A stretch of 46,280 bases of DNA from a virus. The notes under the pieces were generated by a model. That model had not been told where the DNA came from. It made no database searches and saw only the letters and a list, made by a program, of their open reading frames with translations. Where the stretch lies: positions 1 through 46,280 of the IMG/VR virus record IMGVR_UViG_3300012012_001384, one strand, 5' to 3'. The position numbers were made by a program, and so were the translations under genes. Positions 5,656 through 13,902 of the stretch are shown here, in pieces (positions within the stretch are counted from its first letter, which is position 1; each line of letters starts with the position of its first letter).

Positions 5656-5800
5656 CGGATTACTCCTGGTTGTGCGGTGCCTATCTCCACTGGAGGCTCA
5701 ACCCCACCCTTCGACATAACAGTCCGAATACCGAGAACCCAGTGGTGGCGGGCATTTACCGGATTCGCGCCCTACACGAGGGATGGTAGTTGATAGAAAC
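5656..5800 (-). promoter_or_regulatory. leader of the leftward operon with spacer element, copy D
   Basis: The 3' segment GCCTCCAGTGGAGAT then GGCACCGCACAAC (5701-5670) closely matches copy A. Upstream on the transcript, a GAC-(6 nt)-GTC hairpin near 5720 and a GGGC-(15 nt)-GCCC hairpin near 5755-5780 replace the paired hairpins of A-C. A genuine ribosome-binding AGGAG before the GTG at 5655 is separate from the element. Confidence 0.5.
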
Positions 5801-6095
5801 GGTAAGCTTATCGTGTCAATAACACGTAAGCGAAGTAAGTTTTAAGCGAACGAAGTGAGCGTTGCTTCTTCTCTTGTGAGCGAAGCGAACTTCCTTCGTT
5901 ACTTAACTCGTACTTCCATTGACTAAAGTCCTTGTAATACCCGTACCCTTTTTTTTTCTTTACAGAAACCTACTCGGTGGGGGGGTGGGAGAATGGTCAG
6001 GTAAATCTAATACCTATTTGAGGGTATAAGAGCGCCTTATATATAGTAAAAGTGTTATTTTGTCGTCCGAAACGTGTGTTTGCCCAAGAATTTAG
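5801..6095. other. non-coding control region
   Basis: No convincing ORF is seen. The region holds a CGTGT-(5 nt)-ACACG hairpin (5812-5826) and four GCGAA words within 5829-5890 mixed with GAAGTGAGCG-type repeats. It also has a pyrimidine run (5945-5960), a G-rich run (5970-5985) and an AT-rich stretch (6000-6055). That last stretch contains an ATACC-GGGTAT inverted repeat and TATATATA. Because the leftward operon starts just to its left, its promoter is expected here. An origin or packaging role is possible but not shown. Confidence 0.5.
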
Positions 6096-6126
6096 ACAAA
6101 AAAGCCGGGGTTTTATTCCCGGCTTT
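6096..6126 (-). terminator. intrinsic terminator of the 6151-6399 gene
   Basis: Read leftward, AAAGCCGGG-(loop)-CCCGGCTTT is followed by a run of Ts (6103-6097). That is a textbook rho-independent terminator, 24 bases after the stop at 6151. It separates this gene from the small-gene operon further left. Confidence 0.85.
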
Positions 6127-6150
6127 GCTTTAAATTACAGAATTTTATTA

Positions 6151-6399
6151 TTATCCCTTCTTTGCCTTATATGCGAGAGTTGCATTCATTGCTTTACGGA
6201 ATGCATCTTCATCTGGTAGCTCATAAGCCAGTTCTTTTTTGGCGGAAGTAACAAAATCACGTACTTCGAGGGAGTCTTCACCCCTTTGCACTTTCTCCAA
6301 AGCTTTATTTTTTATAGTTTCGAGTGCTTCTACTCGTTTTAGACGGGTTTCGTCGTCCATCCTGGTGCATATAGATTGTTCTTTAACTATAGCGCCCAT
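6151..6399 (-). CDS. small charged helical protein (82 aa)
   Basis: The product (MGAIVKEQSICTRMDDETRL) is charged and almost wholly helical (KRVEALETIKNKALEKVQRG), with no recognised domain. An internal ATG (MDDETRL) is an alternative start. The gene is divergent from the rightward structural cluster and has its own terminator, so it is an independent transcription unit. Its place opposite the late genes would suit a regulator, but nothing in the sequence shows that. Confidence 0.7.
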   Translation of the reverse strand: MGAIVKEQSICTRMDDETRLKRVEALETIKNKALEKVQRGEDSLEVRDFVTSAKKELAYELPDEDAFRKAMNATLAYKAKKG

Positions 6400-6414
6400 A
6401 TTTTAAGTTTTAAA

Positions 6415-6427
6415 CAATATAATATTG
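6415..6427. promoter_or_regulatory. palindromic divergent -10 region
   Basis: CAATAT-A-ATATTG is a perfect palindrome between the divergent ATGs at 6399 and 6466. It contains TATAAT on the plus strand and a similar box on the minus strand, so it may serve both directions or bind a dimeric repressor. No clear -35 is seen. Confidence 0.45.
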
Positions 6428-6465
6428 GTATACAACAAATAAAACGATAAACTTTTAGGTGTTCC

Positions 6466-9444
6466 ATGGATTCTGCACTTATGTTCGCTGCATACCAAGC
6501 GGAACAAGATAAGTTACGTCAACAACCAGAGCAAGAAAACAATTTAGTTGATGCGTTGGGTAAAGCAGCACTTGCGGCAGGTGTTGCAACGGCAGGTATC
6601 TTAGGCGGACGTCGTTTCTTTGCTGGTAGGGGAGCAGCACCTACTCCTGTACGTAATACAAGTGCTACTACAGACCTTAGTAATATCAATGTTAATAACC
6701 TTCGTCGTGCAAGTGGACGTCCTCCTGTAAATGTTACAGAAACTGTTGTACCTTCTCGTCCTGCACCACGTCCTGTACCACAAACAACAGTTGAACGGTT
6801 AGGTGATGTAAATGAAATTACACGTCAAGCACGTAGTGAACGTCCACAAGGTATAAAGTTTGTTGATCAGCTAGGTGAAGAGCCACCTATTAATACATCA
6901 CAGATTATCATACCAAAAACAACAACCAAAGAAACACCTACTGGACAAGGTTTTGGTTTGGATTATTTAAATAGTCTTTTAGGAAGAAAACCTGCTGTAG
7001 AAGAGGTTACGCGTCAAGTTCGTAACGAACGTTCACAAGGTATACCATTTCTTGATCTATCTGATGAAGTACGTACGTCAGTAGATCCATGGTCAGGTAA
7101 AGAAACAATCTTGACACCTTTTGGTTCTCCTACCGTACCTCCAGTTAGAACAACAGAAACTACAACAAGAGGAACACGGTTACTTTCTCCAGCAGCTCCT
7201 GATGCTGCTGATCGTTTACTTAATGACCCTGACTTGTTAAAACGTGTTGAAGCAGAAGCGTTAGCAAAAGAAAATCTACTTTCTAGTAATAGATCGGAAC
7301 AAGCAAAACAAGCAGCAAGAAGGCGGCAAGTACTTGCGGCAACAGGAGGTGATATTATGTCTACTCTTCGTTCAGAAGCTAATACTGCCGAAGCAGCAGC
7401 ACAAAGTGATTTTGGACCACAAACATTCTTAAAACAAAAAGGTTACATTGACGCTGAGTCAATGACTGAACAACACGTTGCAGATCGTCCACAACATATT
7501 GAACAAGTAGAAGATGCGCTTTCCTCTGGTACACACCAAATGGAAGGCCGGACAAAACATCGCCTACAACAGAATGAAGATCTAGATCTCGGTCAGATTG
7601 AGATCATGGAAGAAATGGCAGATGCACAATATCGTAATTTTGTGAATCAAGCAGATCCTAGTCAAATGATGGGACTTGAACCTGATATTCACGTTGAACA
7701 AGTTGCGTCTCGTTTACCGGATGGCTTACCTGTTGACCAAGCGGAAGGGCTTAAACGTGATTTAAGTAATACACCAGCAGCACGTTTTCTTGAACAAGAA
7801 CGTAATGTAATTTCTCGTATATTACAAAATAAAGATTTACCGGTATCGCCTACTCGTATTGAAAAAGAACTTGCTAATCGTTTAAGTGGTTCAACAGCAT
7901 CTTCATACGGACCTAAATACACAGCAAGAAAACAAGCACTAGAGTTATATGCTCAAACAGGAGATCCACAATTCTTAGAAACAATTGAAAAATTTGGTTT
8001 AAAGCCTGTTAGTTTTGATCCTGACTCAGAGGACATTACTTCTTTAGCAAGTTCAAAAAAGATTGTTAATATGCCAGGAATAGGAGAAGTTTCTACAGCC
8101 AGTCTTCGTAGACCAGTTATTACAGAAAGCACAGCTAGGCAGGCAGATGAGTTTATCAAGAGAAGAACAGAAGAGAAATTAAATAACAACCCTTGGCTGG
8201 AAGGTATTGCTTCTGAAGTAGAGCAAGGAAAACAAGAAATTTATTCTGAACGTAGACAACTAGCAGAACAAACAGGTAAAGCACTTAACCTCCAACTTGA
8301 ACAAGCAAAAGCAAGAGGGCAAGGTAATACTGTACGTCAATTAGAAACTCAACTTGGAGCGTTACGAGATATATACCGCAACCCAGAACTTGGACAACAT
8401 CGCGAATTTGGGGAAGGAGGTATTCGCCAGCTAGACGCACGTTTACGTGGAGCACAAGAAACCAATCTACAACAAATCCAAGAACTTCAAAAGAAATATC
8501 CAACAACTCTTGCAAATCCTTCTGGAGAAGTAAATCGTTTGTTTGGTATATTAGATGATGAAGGTGAATTTATTCCTGAGTCTATGGAATTTCGCTCTGA
8601 GCGGCCCATGATTGACACAGAAAATAAAGGTGGTGGTGGACGTAATATTGCAGAATATACAGCAGGATTACGTCCTGAATTAACCCGACAAAGCACAGTT
8701 CCTTTACCTTATTACGTACCATCTACTGAAGGAAAAATAACTATAAAAGGCATGGAAGGTAAGTCATATGCCAGAAGAGGTAATCCACCGGTTAGTCAAA
8801 AATCAATTCGTGATTATAATATTGAAACAGGCGGCGATCCTTTAGTATTTGAAGATGATCGTTCTGGGTCAGGTAGTGTAATTGATCGGTATGGTATTCG
8901 CCCTGCTAGCGAACAAAGTGCCGATTTAACTCTTCGTCCTTCTCAACCGGTTTACAGCCAAAATGAAGTTATAGAAGAAGCCTATCGAATGGCTCAAAAA
9001 AACACAGATGACGACGCACCAACACGTGTACCTACTTACGAAGAAGCAATGGAATCTCTTGGCAGACAACCAGCTACTGAAGCAGGTCGTAGATCTATTC
9101 TTGCTAGTGAAGCCGCTAGACTTGGTAAAACAACATATCCAAGTTCAATGACTGGTCCATATCCTTCCAGTTTGTTAACATCTAAACCAAAGTCTTTACC
9201 TAAATTAAGTAATACACAATCTTTACCTCTTAAACAAAATACACAACCTTCATTTTACCGGAATGAAGACACACAACTTTCATTTCCTGCTTACCTTGTT
9301 CCCGCAACCCAAGTTGCTGCTAGAGTCCGTATGACACCAGCTGACCAGGCAGCGGAACAGCTTAACGCTTACATGAGTAAACTTCAAAGAGGACGTACTT
9401 CTCCTTTGACTTCTGATGTACGTATTCAACCTTCCTTATTCTAG
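6466..9444 (+). CDS. large virion-like protein with N-terminal membrane segment (992 aa)
   Basis: This first gene of the rightward cluster encodes a long, polar, glutamine- and glutamate-rich protein with one hydrophobic segment near the N-terminus (about residues 28-47, AALAAGVATAGILGG). Two copies of a TRQxRxERxQGIxFxD unit lie at about residues 119-134 and 182-197. Long helical, coiled-coil-like stretches fill residues 560-700, and the end is low-complexity. No enzyme motif is visible. Size, position and composition fit an internal virion or DNA-ejection protein, but this is inference. The start ATG is 30 bases after a possible -10. Confidence 0.8.
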   Translation: MDSALMFAAYQAEQDKLRQQPEQENNLVDALGKAALAAGVATAGILGGRRFFAGRGAAPTPVRNTSATTDLSNINVNNLRRASGRPPVNVTETVVPSRPAPRPVPQTTVERLGDVNEITRQARSERPQGIKFVDQLGEEPPINTSQIIIPKTTTKETPTGQGFGLDYLNSLLGRKPAVEEVTRQVRNERSQGIPFLDLSDEVRTSVDPWSGKETILTPFGSPTVPPVRTTETTTRGTRLLSPAAPDAADRLLNDPDLLKRVEAEALAKENLLSSNRSEQAKQAARRRQVLAATGGDIMSTLRSEANTAEAAAQSDFGPQTFLKQKGYIDAESMTEQHVADRPQHIEQVEDALSSGTHQMEGRTKHRLQQNEDLDLGQIEIMEEMADAQYRNFVNQADPSQMMGLEPDIHVEQVASRLPDGLPVDQAEGLKRDLSNTPAARFLEQERNVISRILQNKDLPVSPTRIEKELANRLSGSTASSYGPKYTARKQALELYAQTGDPQFLETIEKFGLKPVSFDPDSEDITSLASSKKIVNMPGIGEVSTASLRRPVITESTARQADEFIKRRTEEKLNNNPWLEGIASEVEQGKQEIYSERRQLAEQTGKALNLQLEQAKARGQGNTVRQLETQLGALRDIYRNPELGQHREFGEGGIRQLDARLRGAQETNLQQIQELQKKYPTTLANPSGEVNRLFGILDDEGEFIPESMEFRSERPMIDTENKGGGGRNIAEYTAGLRPELTRQSTVPLPYYVPSTEGKITIKGMEGKSYARRGNPPVSQKSIRDYNIETGGDPLVFEDDRSGSGSVIDRYGIRPASEQSADLTLRPSQPVYSQNEVIEEAYRMAQKNTDDDAPTRVPTYEEAMESLGRQPATEAGRRSILASEAARLGKTTYPSSMTGPYPSSLLTSKPKSLPKLSNTQSLPLKQNTQPSFYRNEDTQLSFPAYLVPATQVAARVRMTPADQAAEQLNAYMSKLQRGRTSPLTSDVRIQPSLF

Positions 9445-9446
9445 TC

Positions 9447-9671
9447 ATGGCAGAAAAGAAAAAAGATAAGAAATGGATTCAGAAAACTGAGATGAAGAAA
9501 GGTGTCTTTACGGCTAAAGCTAAACGAAAAGGTATTACCACTGCACAGCTACAAGAGAATGTCCTTTCGGCTCCAGAGAAGTATGATGCTGAAACCGTGA
9601 AACAAGCCAGGTTACGTCAAACCTTGGTAGGATTAAAAAAGAAAAAAGACGAGAAAAAAACTGAGACCTAA
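9447..9671 (+). CDS. small basic protein, WIQ-KxG-AKA type (74 aa)
   Basis: The lysine-rich product contains KWIQKTEMKKGVFTAKAKRK, which matches a small basic phage protein pattern (WIQxxxxKxGxxxAKA) often found among structural genes; I know the pattern but not a proven function. The segment EKYDAETVKQARLRQTL is helical, and the protein ends in a poly-lysine run. It starts two bases after the previous stop and shares TAATG with the next gene, so the three are one translational unit. DNA binding inside the capsid is a reasonable guess. Confidence 0.8.
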   Translation: MAEKKKDKKWIQKTEMKKGVFTAKAKRKGITTAQLQENVLSAPEKYDAETVKQARLRQTLVGLKKKKDEKKTET

Positions 9672-10327
9672 TGGCACGTGACGCGAGACTTGATTTAGGG
9701 CGCTATATACAGAATCCTTTTAATCGTCGAGGGGAAATTTCCAAACGTTTAGATTTTGATGACTTGTTTCAATCCAAGTCAAACAGCGGAGAGTATCCTT
9801 GGAACCCATCAAAATTTAATGAACGTGACTTATTGAAACGTGCAATGACACGTAAAGTTACATTGAACCCAGATCTTAATTTTGTAGGTAATACTCCTTT
9901 CTTTGATGACAACGCAGAAGTAACACCACAGTATGAACTGTTTGAAGGACTTGGTCGTTTTAATAGACCAGAAGATTATGACTTTGATGAAGGTAGGGCA
10001 CGTACCACACAACGTCCACAAGAACAACCTGATTTTAATACAGATTGGATTGAAGCATATAAATTAAGTCCTACCTTAAAACCAGGAAAAGCAGCACGTA
10101 ATCCAATGCCACGTTTACGTAACCCTGATCCAAATGGTTATCTCCTGGCAGGAGCAGAGAGACGAGCTGAGAATGAAGTAGAAGATAAACCTTCAATTTC
10201 ACAACTGTTAGATCGTCAAGGTTTAGTTAAAGCAGAACAGAAACAAGCAGAAGAAAAACAAGGAGAAAAAACTGCAAATGAAGCAGATGTAGAATCTAAC
10301 ATTTCCCCTGGTAAAACACAAGAGTAA
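9671..10327 (+). CDS. hypothetical virion-region protein (218 aa)
   Basis: The product (MARDARLDLGRYIQNPFNRR) is hydrophilic, with an arginine- and proline-rich middle and a lysine/glutamate-rich C-terminus (KAEQKQAEEKQGEKTANEAD). It looks mostly disordered, with short aromatic motifs (EYPWNPSKF). It has no membrane segment or known domain. Coupling (TAATG) to the basic protein before it suggests that they act together, perhaps as minor head proteins. Confidence 0.75.
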   Translation: MARDARLDLGRYIQNPFNRRGEISKRLDFDDLFQSKSNSGEYPWNPSKFNERDLLKRAMTRKVTLNPDLNFVGNTPFFDDNAEVTPQYELFEGLGRFNRPEDYDFDEGRARTTQRPQEQPDFNTDWIEAYKLSPTLKPGKAARNPMPRLRNPDPNGYLLAGAERRAENEVEDKPSISQLLDRQGLVKAEQKQAEEKQGEKTANEADVESNISPGKTQE

Positions 10328-10360
10328 CTAAAGATAAAATAGTATTAATGCATATGGAAA

Positions 10361-10918
10361 ATGTTTAAAATTGCGGGTCAACTAGCAGGTCTATTAAAAA
10401 ATTCTGCTCCCGTAAAAAGGTTGGTAGCAGACGGTGGAGGCGACATGTTACGTGCTTCTGTACCAGGGGGTTTACTTACAGGCATATATACTACACTAGC
10501 CACTGGTAATCCAATAGCCGGTCTTACGGTAGGCGCAGCAGATGTTGGGTTAGGTGTAGGTGCAGGTAAATTATTAAAAAAGTATGCACCTGATATTGCA
10601 GGTAAATATAATGCTTATATACCAGATGACGTATTAAAGAAATATGCGGGTGCATCAATACCTGCAACAAAAATTAACCGTGTATATGAACCTAGTTGGC
10701 AAGCTAACGCTGTAAATTTAGCAGGTAGTGTTGCAGCACCAATGCTAATTGAACCTTTATTTTATCCTCAGCAACAAACAAATACCAATCAGTCTGTGAC
10801 ACAACAACAACAACTTGGTCAACAAGAGATGTTAAATCAAATGTACCAAGCACAAACAGCAGACGGCACCTTGTATCAAACGCAAGGTCTTCCTTATCGT
10901 CCAACGGGGCAATACTAA
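10361..10918 (+). CDS. glycine-rich hydrophobic virion-like protein (185 aa)
   Basis: The N-terminal half has glycine-rich hydrophobic stretches (VPGGLLTGIYTTLATGNPIAG, then VGAADVGLGVGAGKLL), and a further hydrophobic patch lies near residue 125. The C-terminus is glutamine-rich (SVTQQQQLGQQEML) and ends in tyrosine-containing PYRPTGQY. Glycine-zipper helices of this kind occur in phage ejection proteins that enter the host membrane. The gene overlaps the next as TAATG. Confidence 0.75.
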   Translation: MFKIAGQLAGLLKNSAPVKRLVADGGGDMLRASVPGGLLTGIYTTLATGNPIAGLTVGAADVGLGVGAGKLLKKYAPDIAGKYNAYIPDDVLKKYAGASIPATKINRVYEPSWQANAVNLAGSVAAPMLIEPLFYPQQQTNTNQSVTQQQQLGQQEMLNQMYQAQTADGTLYQTQGLPYRPTGQY

Positions 10919-12024
10919 TGGCCGTACCAGGGAGACCAGAACAAGCACAGACGTTCCTTAGGCGTGCAGCGGACGCCTACAATAGTGCAATGCATTCTGT
11001 TGGTGATCTAATGCCAACTAAAATTAAAAAAGGTTTTCAGTCAGGTGTGGAATTAATGGCACCTGAGTCTAGACGTGAAATAACAGATGAACAAGGTAAT
11101 CGTATTCTTAGTAGTATTTCAAACTACAGTACACTTAGTCCAAATTTTAAAAAAGAATTAAAAAATGTAAAAGGTATTAGTTTCACTGAAACACCACAAG
11201 AATTTATAGGTGCTTATGCAGCTAGGTTATTAACAGATGCAGGCACAGACTCAACTCGTCATTTGTATTGGCGTTACAATCACCCAATGGCAATTGCAGA
11301 TAAACTTATTGAAAAAGCTGCTGGACCTGCATATAAACAATTTAACCCAACACAAAAAGGTCTTGTTGGTTTAGCTATTAGTGCGCCTACTGTTGCTTCC
11401 TTGGGGCAAATTGACATAACAAATCCTCTTGAACAATTTAGATCAAAAGGTTTTGCTCAAACCTATGCAGAAGAAGGAGCAGAAGATCGACGTGAAACAG
11501 GTCAGCCTGGCACTGAATTACTTGAACGTTTGTTCCTTGGAAGACAAGGTCGTCCACTTAAGTATGAAACAGCAAAAGAAGATATCCCTAGCTTGACACC
11601 TGAAAGGTATAGTAATTACATGAAGAATTATTACCAAGATAAAGGTATTACCGGTCTTGGTTTAATTAAAGGAACAATGGAAAATTTAGAAGGTGTACCA
11701 GAAGCTCGCATTGTAGGCTTCCCAATCGGACTACAGGCAGCAGGTGCATTAGCAGGAGGAGCAATGGCGCTCCGCGGTGCATTACAAACCCGACCACCTG
11801 TTGTTACAACAAAAGAACGTCGTGTTATCTCGTATCCTGGCGGGAGTTCACGTGTTGTCGAACAGGATGTTAATACTAGAGTACCAATGGCTACACGTAA
11901 AACAGCAAGTATTGCATTAGCTGGATCCTTAGCAGGAGCATTGGTAGGTAACTTAACTAACCAAGCTATTGCTTCATTAAATAACCATCCTGAGAACTTG
12001 CCAAGCACAAATGAATACCGTTAG
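10918..12024 (+). CDS. probable ejection/virion protein with C-terminal membrane segments (368 aa)
   Basis: The first 270 residues are soluble and helical (ESRREITDEQGNRILSSI; FIGAYAARLLTDAG). Two glycine/alanine-rich hydrophobic helices follow near residues 270-292 (GLQAAGALAGGAMALRGAL) and 328-350 (ASIALAGSLAGALVGNL). It has no known family motif. The position within a run of similar glycine-rich proteins suggests a shared assembly that inserts into the host envelope during DNA entry; this is inference from composition. Confidence 0.75.
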   Translation: MAVPGRPEQAQTFLRRAADAYNSAMHSVGDLMPTKIKKGFQSGVELMAPESRREITDEQGNRILSSISNYSTLSPNFKKELKNVKGISFTETPQEFIGAYAARLLTDAGTDSTRHLYWRYNHPMAIADKLIEKAAGPAYKQFNPTQKGLVGLAISAPTVASLGQIDITNPLEQFRSKGFAQTYAEEGAEDRRETGQPGTELLERLFLGRQGRPLKYETAKEDIPSLTPERYSNYMKNYYQDKGITGLGLIKGTMENLEGVPEARIVGFPIGLQAAGALAGGAMALRGALQTRPPVVTTKERRVISYPGGSSRVVEQDVNTRVPMATRKTASIALAGSLAGALVGNLTNQAIASLNNHPENLPSTNEYR

Positions 12025-12067
12025 AGTATGTAGGCTGGTAAAATTAACATATCGAATAAGATAAATT

Positions 12068-12856
12068 ATGGCAATCATGGCAGGTCCTGGAGGTTCAATG
12101 GAACGTGGAGGGCCACTTGCAACAATTCAACCTACATATATTCCAACACAAAATATTGACCCTTCTCGCGGCATGGGGTTTCAAGATTTACTTAATCGTG
12201 TGGGTACCAAGATGAAAGGCTTGGGAGATAGTGCGTCAAAAGCAATAGCAGGCGCAGGTGGCGGAAGAGCTGTAGCGGGTAACATAGCTGGTAAGTATAT
12301 ACCACTTGCAGGTGCTGGCCTGTCGTTAATGCAAGGTGATGTTGGTGGAGCTGCAGGTGGTTTAGGTGGTATGGCACTTGGCACAATGCTAGGAGGTCCT
12401 GTTGGTGGCTTGGTTGGATCTGTTGTTGGTGGGGGTATTGGCACTGCTGCACAGAAAGGTATAGGTGGACTTATCCAAGGTGCTTTAGGTGGTGCTGCAG
12501 CTAATACTGCTGCTCGTGGTGAATCAGCAGGACCAATACCTGGTCTCCCTGGAATCGGTGCTAAAGAAGTTGGTGGGATGGATGCTAACCGAATGCTTGA
12601 GCTTGTACGCGCAGCAAATACAGGTCGTGTTGAAGCTGCGCAAGCATTGAATCCAATGTTAAATCAAAATCTTGATCAACAACGTAATCGTCAGATGCAG
12701 TTGAATCAACAGACTGCACAACTTACTGGTGCACTTAATCAGCAAAGATATATGGCTGAACTAGCAAGTGGAGCACAAACAGAAAGTGGCGCACTTACAC
12801 GACAAGTAATAACATCTGTTAATCCTTACGCTAATTCCGCGTTCCAGTATCGCTAA
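12068..12856 (+). CDS. glycine-rich hydrophobic virion-like protein (262 aa)
   Basis: Residues 60-145 form a long glycine/alanine hydrophobic tract (GGLGGMALGTMLGGPVGGL and repeats) resembling a glycine zipper. The C-terminal part is helical and glutamine-rich (LNQNLDQQRNRQMQLNQQTAQ), ending in FQYR. An alternative ATG (MAGPGG) lies nine bases in. The opposite-strand frames here are shadows of the glycine codons. It is probably a membrane-active virion protein. Confidence 0.75.
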   Translation: MAIMAGPGGSMERGGPLATIQPTYIPTQNIDPSRGMGFQDLLNRVGTKMKGLGDSASKAIAGAGGGRAVAGNIAGKYIPLAGAGLSLMQGDVGGAAGGLGGMALGTMLGGPVGGLVGSVVGGGIGTAAQKGIGGLIQGALGGAAANTAARGESAGPIPGLPGIGAKEVGGMDANRMLELVRAANTGRVEAAQALNPMLNQNLDQQRNRQMQLNQQTAQLTGALNQQRYMAELASGAQTESGALTRQVITSVNPYANSAFQYR

Positions 12857-12861
12857 AGAAA

Positions 12862-13308
12862 ATGTATTCTTTTGACCCCTCTGTAAATCTTGGCGGCATA
12901 GATCCAAATTCTTTTCGTCTTCAGCAACCGGGTAAATATGCTTTTGAGAACATTGCAAAAACAGAAAGTACTTCCCCTAGCACAGTAGATAAAGGTGACT
13001 CTTTTGAACGTATTTTAAATATAATGCTGGACCCAACACGAAGAAAACAAGCTCTTGAAGATACGTTAGAATTTCAAAATAAACAACAAGCCTCAGCGGC
13101 ACCTTATAACATGTTATATAAAGGATTAGATACTTTATCTAAACTTCCTGAACAGATATCTGCAAATGCTGCTAATCGAGCAATGTTAACAGTTCTTGGA
13201 GCTAAGTCAGTAACAGATGCAGGGAATGCGGCTATGGCAAATTCTCCTTTTGGTAAAGGTAATTTTGCTTCGCAGGTTCCTCTTTCTCAGCAAAGATACT
13301 TTAGTTAG
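12862..13308 (+). CDS. hypothetical virion-region protein (148 aa)
   Basis: The product (MYSFDPSVNLGGIDPNSF) is soluble, with a helical middle (ILNIMLDPTRRKQALEDTL, NMLYKGLDTLSKLPEQI) and a short C-terminal tail rich in Gln and Ser. It starts five bases after the previous stop, so it is in the same operon. I recognise no family. Confidence 0.75.
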   Translation: MYSFDPSVNLGGIDPNSFRLQQPGKYAFENIAKTESTSPSTVDKGDSFERILNIMLDPTRRKQALEDTLEFQNKQQASAAPYNMLYKGLDTLSKLPEQISANAANRAMLTVLGAKSVTDAGNAAMANSPFGKGNFASQVPLSQQRYFS

Positions 13309-13323
13309 AATAGATATGTGCAA

Positions 13324-13331
13324 TATAATTA
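13324..13331 (+). promoter_or_regulatory. TATAATTA box
   Basis: TATAATTA lies 18 bases before the ATG at 13350, which also has a strong AAGGAGG ribosome site. The same eight-base word occurs in other late spacers (14815, 15841, 30833, 41587). There is no -35 match. Confidence 0.45.
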
Positions 13332-13349
13332 AATAACAAGGAGGATAAT

Positions 13350-13838
13350 ATGTTACTAGCACCTTTAGCCGCCCCTTTAATCACAGGTCTTTTTAGCGGT
13401 GGCGCCAGTATGTTCGGCGCTAACAAAGCCGAAGAGTCTGCTCGTAGATCTGATAATAATGCACGTCAAATTGCACAAGGACAATTTGCTGCACATAATG
13501 CAGGTCTATTAGAAGCAAGGGAAGCTGAAAAAGGTAGGCTTGGCTTTGGAATGTGGGATAAGGTCTTTAGCGCTGGTACAGGAGCTGACCTTGCTTTTGG
13601 CAGAGATAAAGCAGCATCTTTATTTCAAAAAAGTATATTAGATCCTATGGAACTTGCCAATAAAAGAGACTTTGCAAGAGCTGCTTTTGGTATGGAAGGT
13701 TCAGCAGAAGCAAGAGAATTAAAACGACAACAACAAGAGGCGCAAGCAAAAGCAACTGCACTTCAAGCAAATGCTGGTCCAATGGGTATGTTCGGCCCTA
13801 CTTCAATGTTTAACCGGCAGACCATGGGACTAGGATGA
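13350..13838 (+). CDS. alanine-rich helical virion-like protein (162 aa)
   Basis: The gene has one of the best ribosome sites in the window (CAAGGAGGATAAT before ATG), implying high expression. The N-terminus is hydrophobic (LLAPLAAPLITGLFSGGAS), followed by alanine/glutamate/arginine helices (ESARRSDNNARQIAQGQF, KRQQQEAQAKATALQ). This plan (short hydrophobic start, then a long amphipathic helix) is common among internal virion proteins. No family is recognised. Confidence 0.8.
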   Translation: MLLAPLAAPLITGLFSGGASMFGANKAEESARRSDNNARQIAQGQFAAHNAGLLEAREAEKGRLGFGMWDKVFSAGTGADLAFGRDKAASLFQKSILDPMELANKRDFARAAFGMEGSAEARELKRQQQEAQAKATALQANAGPMGMFGPTSMFNRQTMGLG

Positions 13839-13902
13839 TGAATATGTTTGGTAGAATTACATTAATAGCTACATCTACACTTTTTACATAAGGAGATAAA
13901 TC

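Noticed and set aside
12181-12452. Leftward proline- or glutamine-rich ORFs opposite the glycine-rich protein
   Set aside because: They are shadows of GGT/GGA codons in the real gene.
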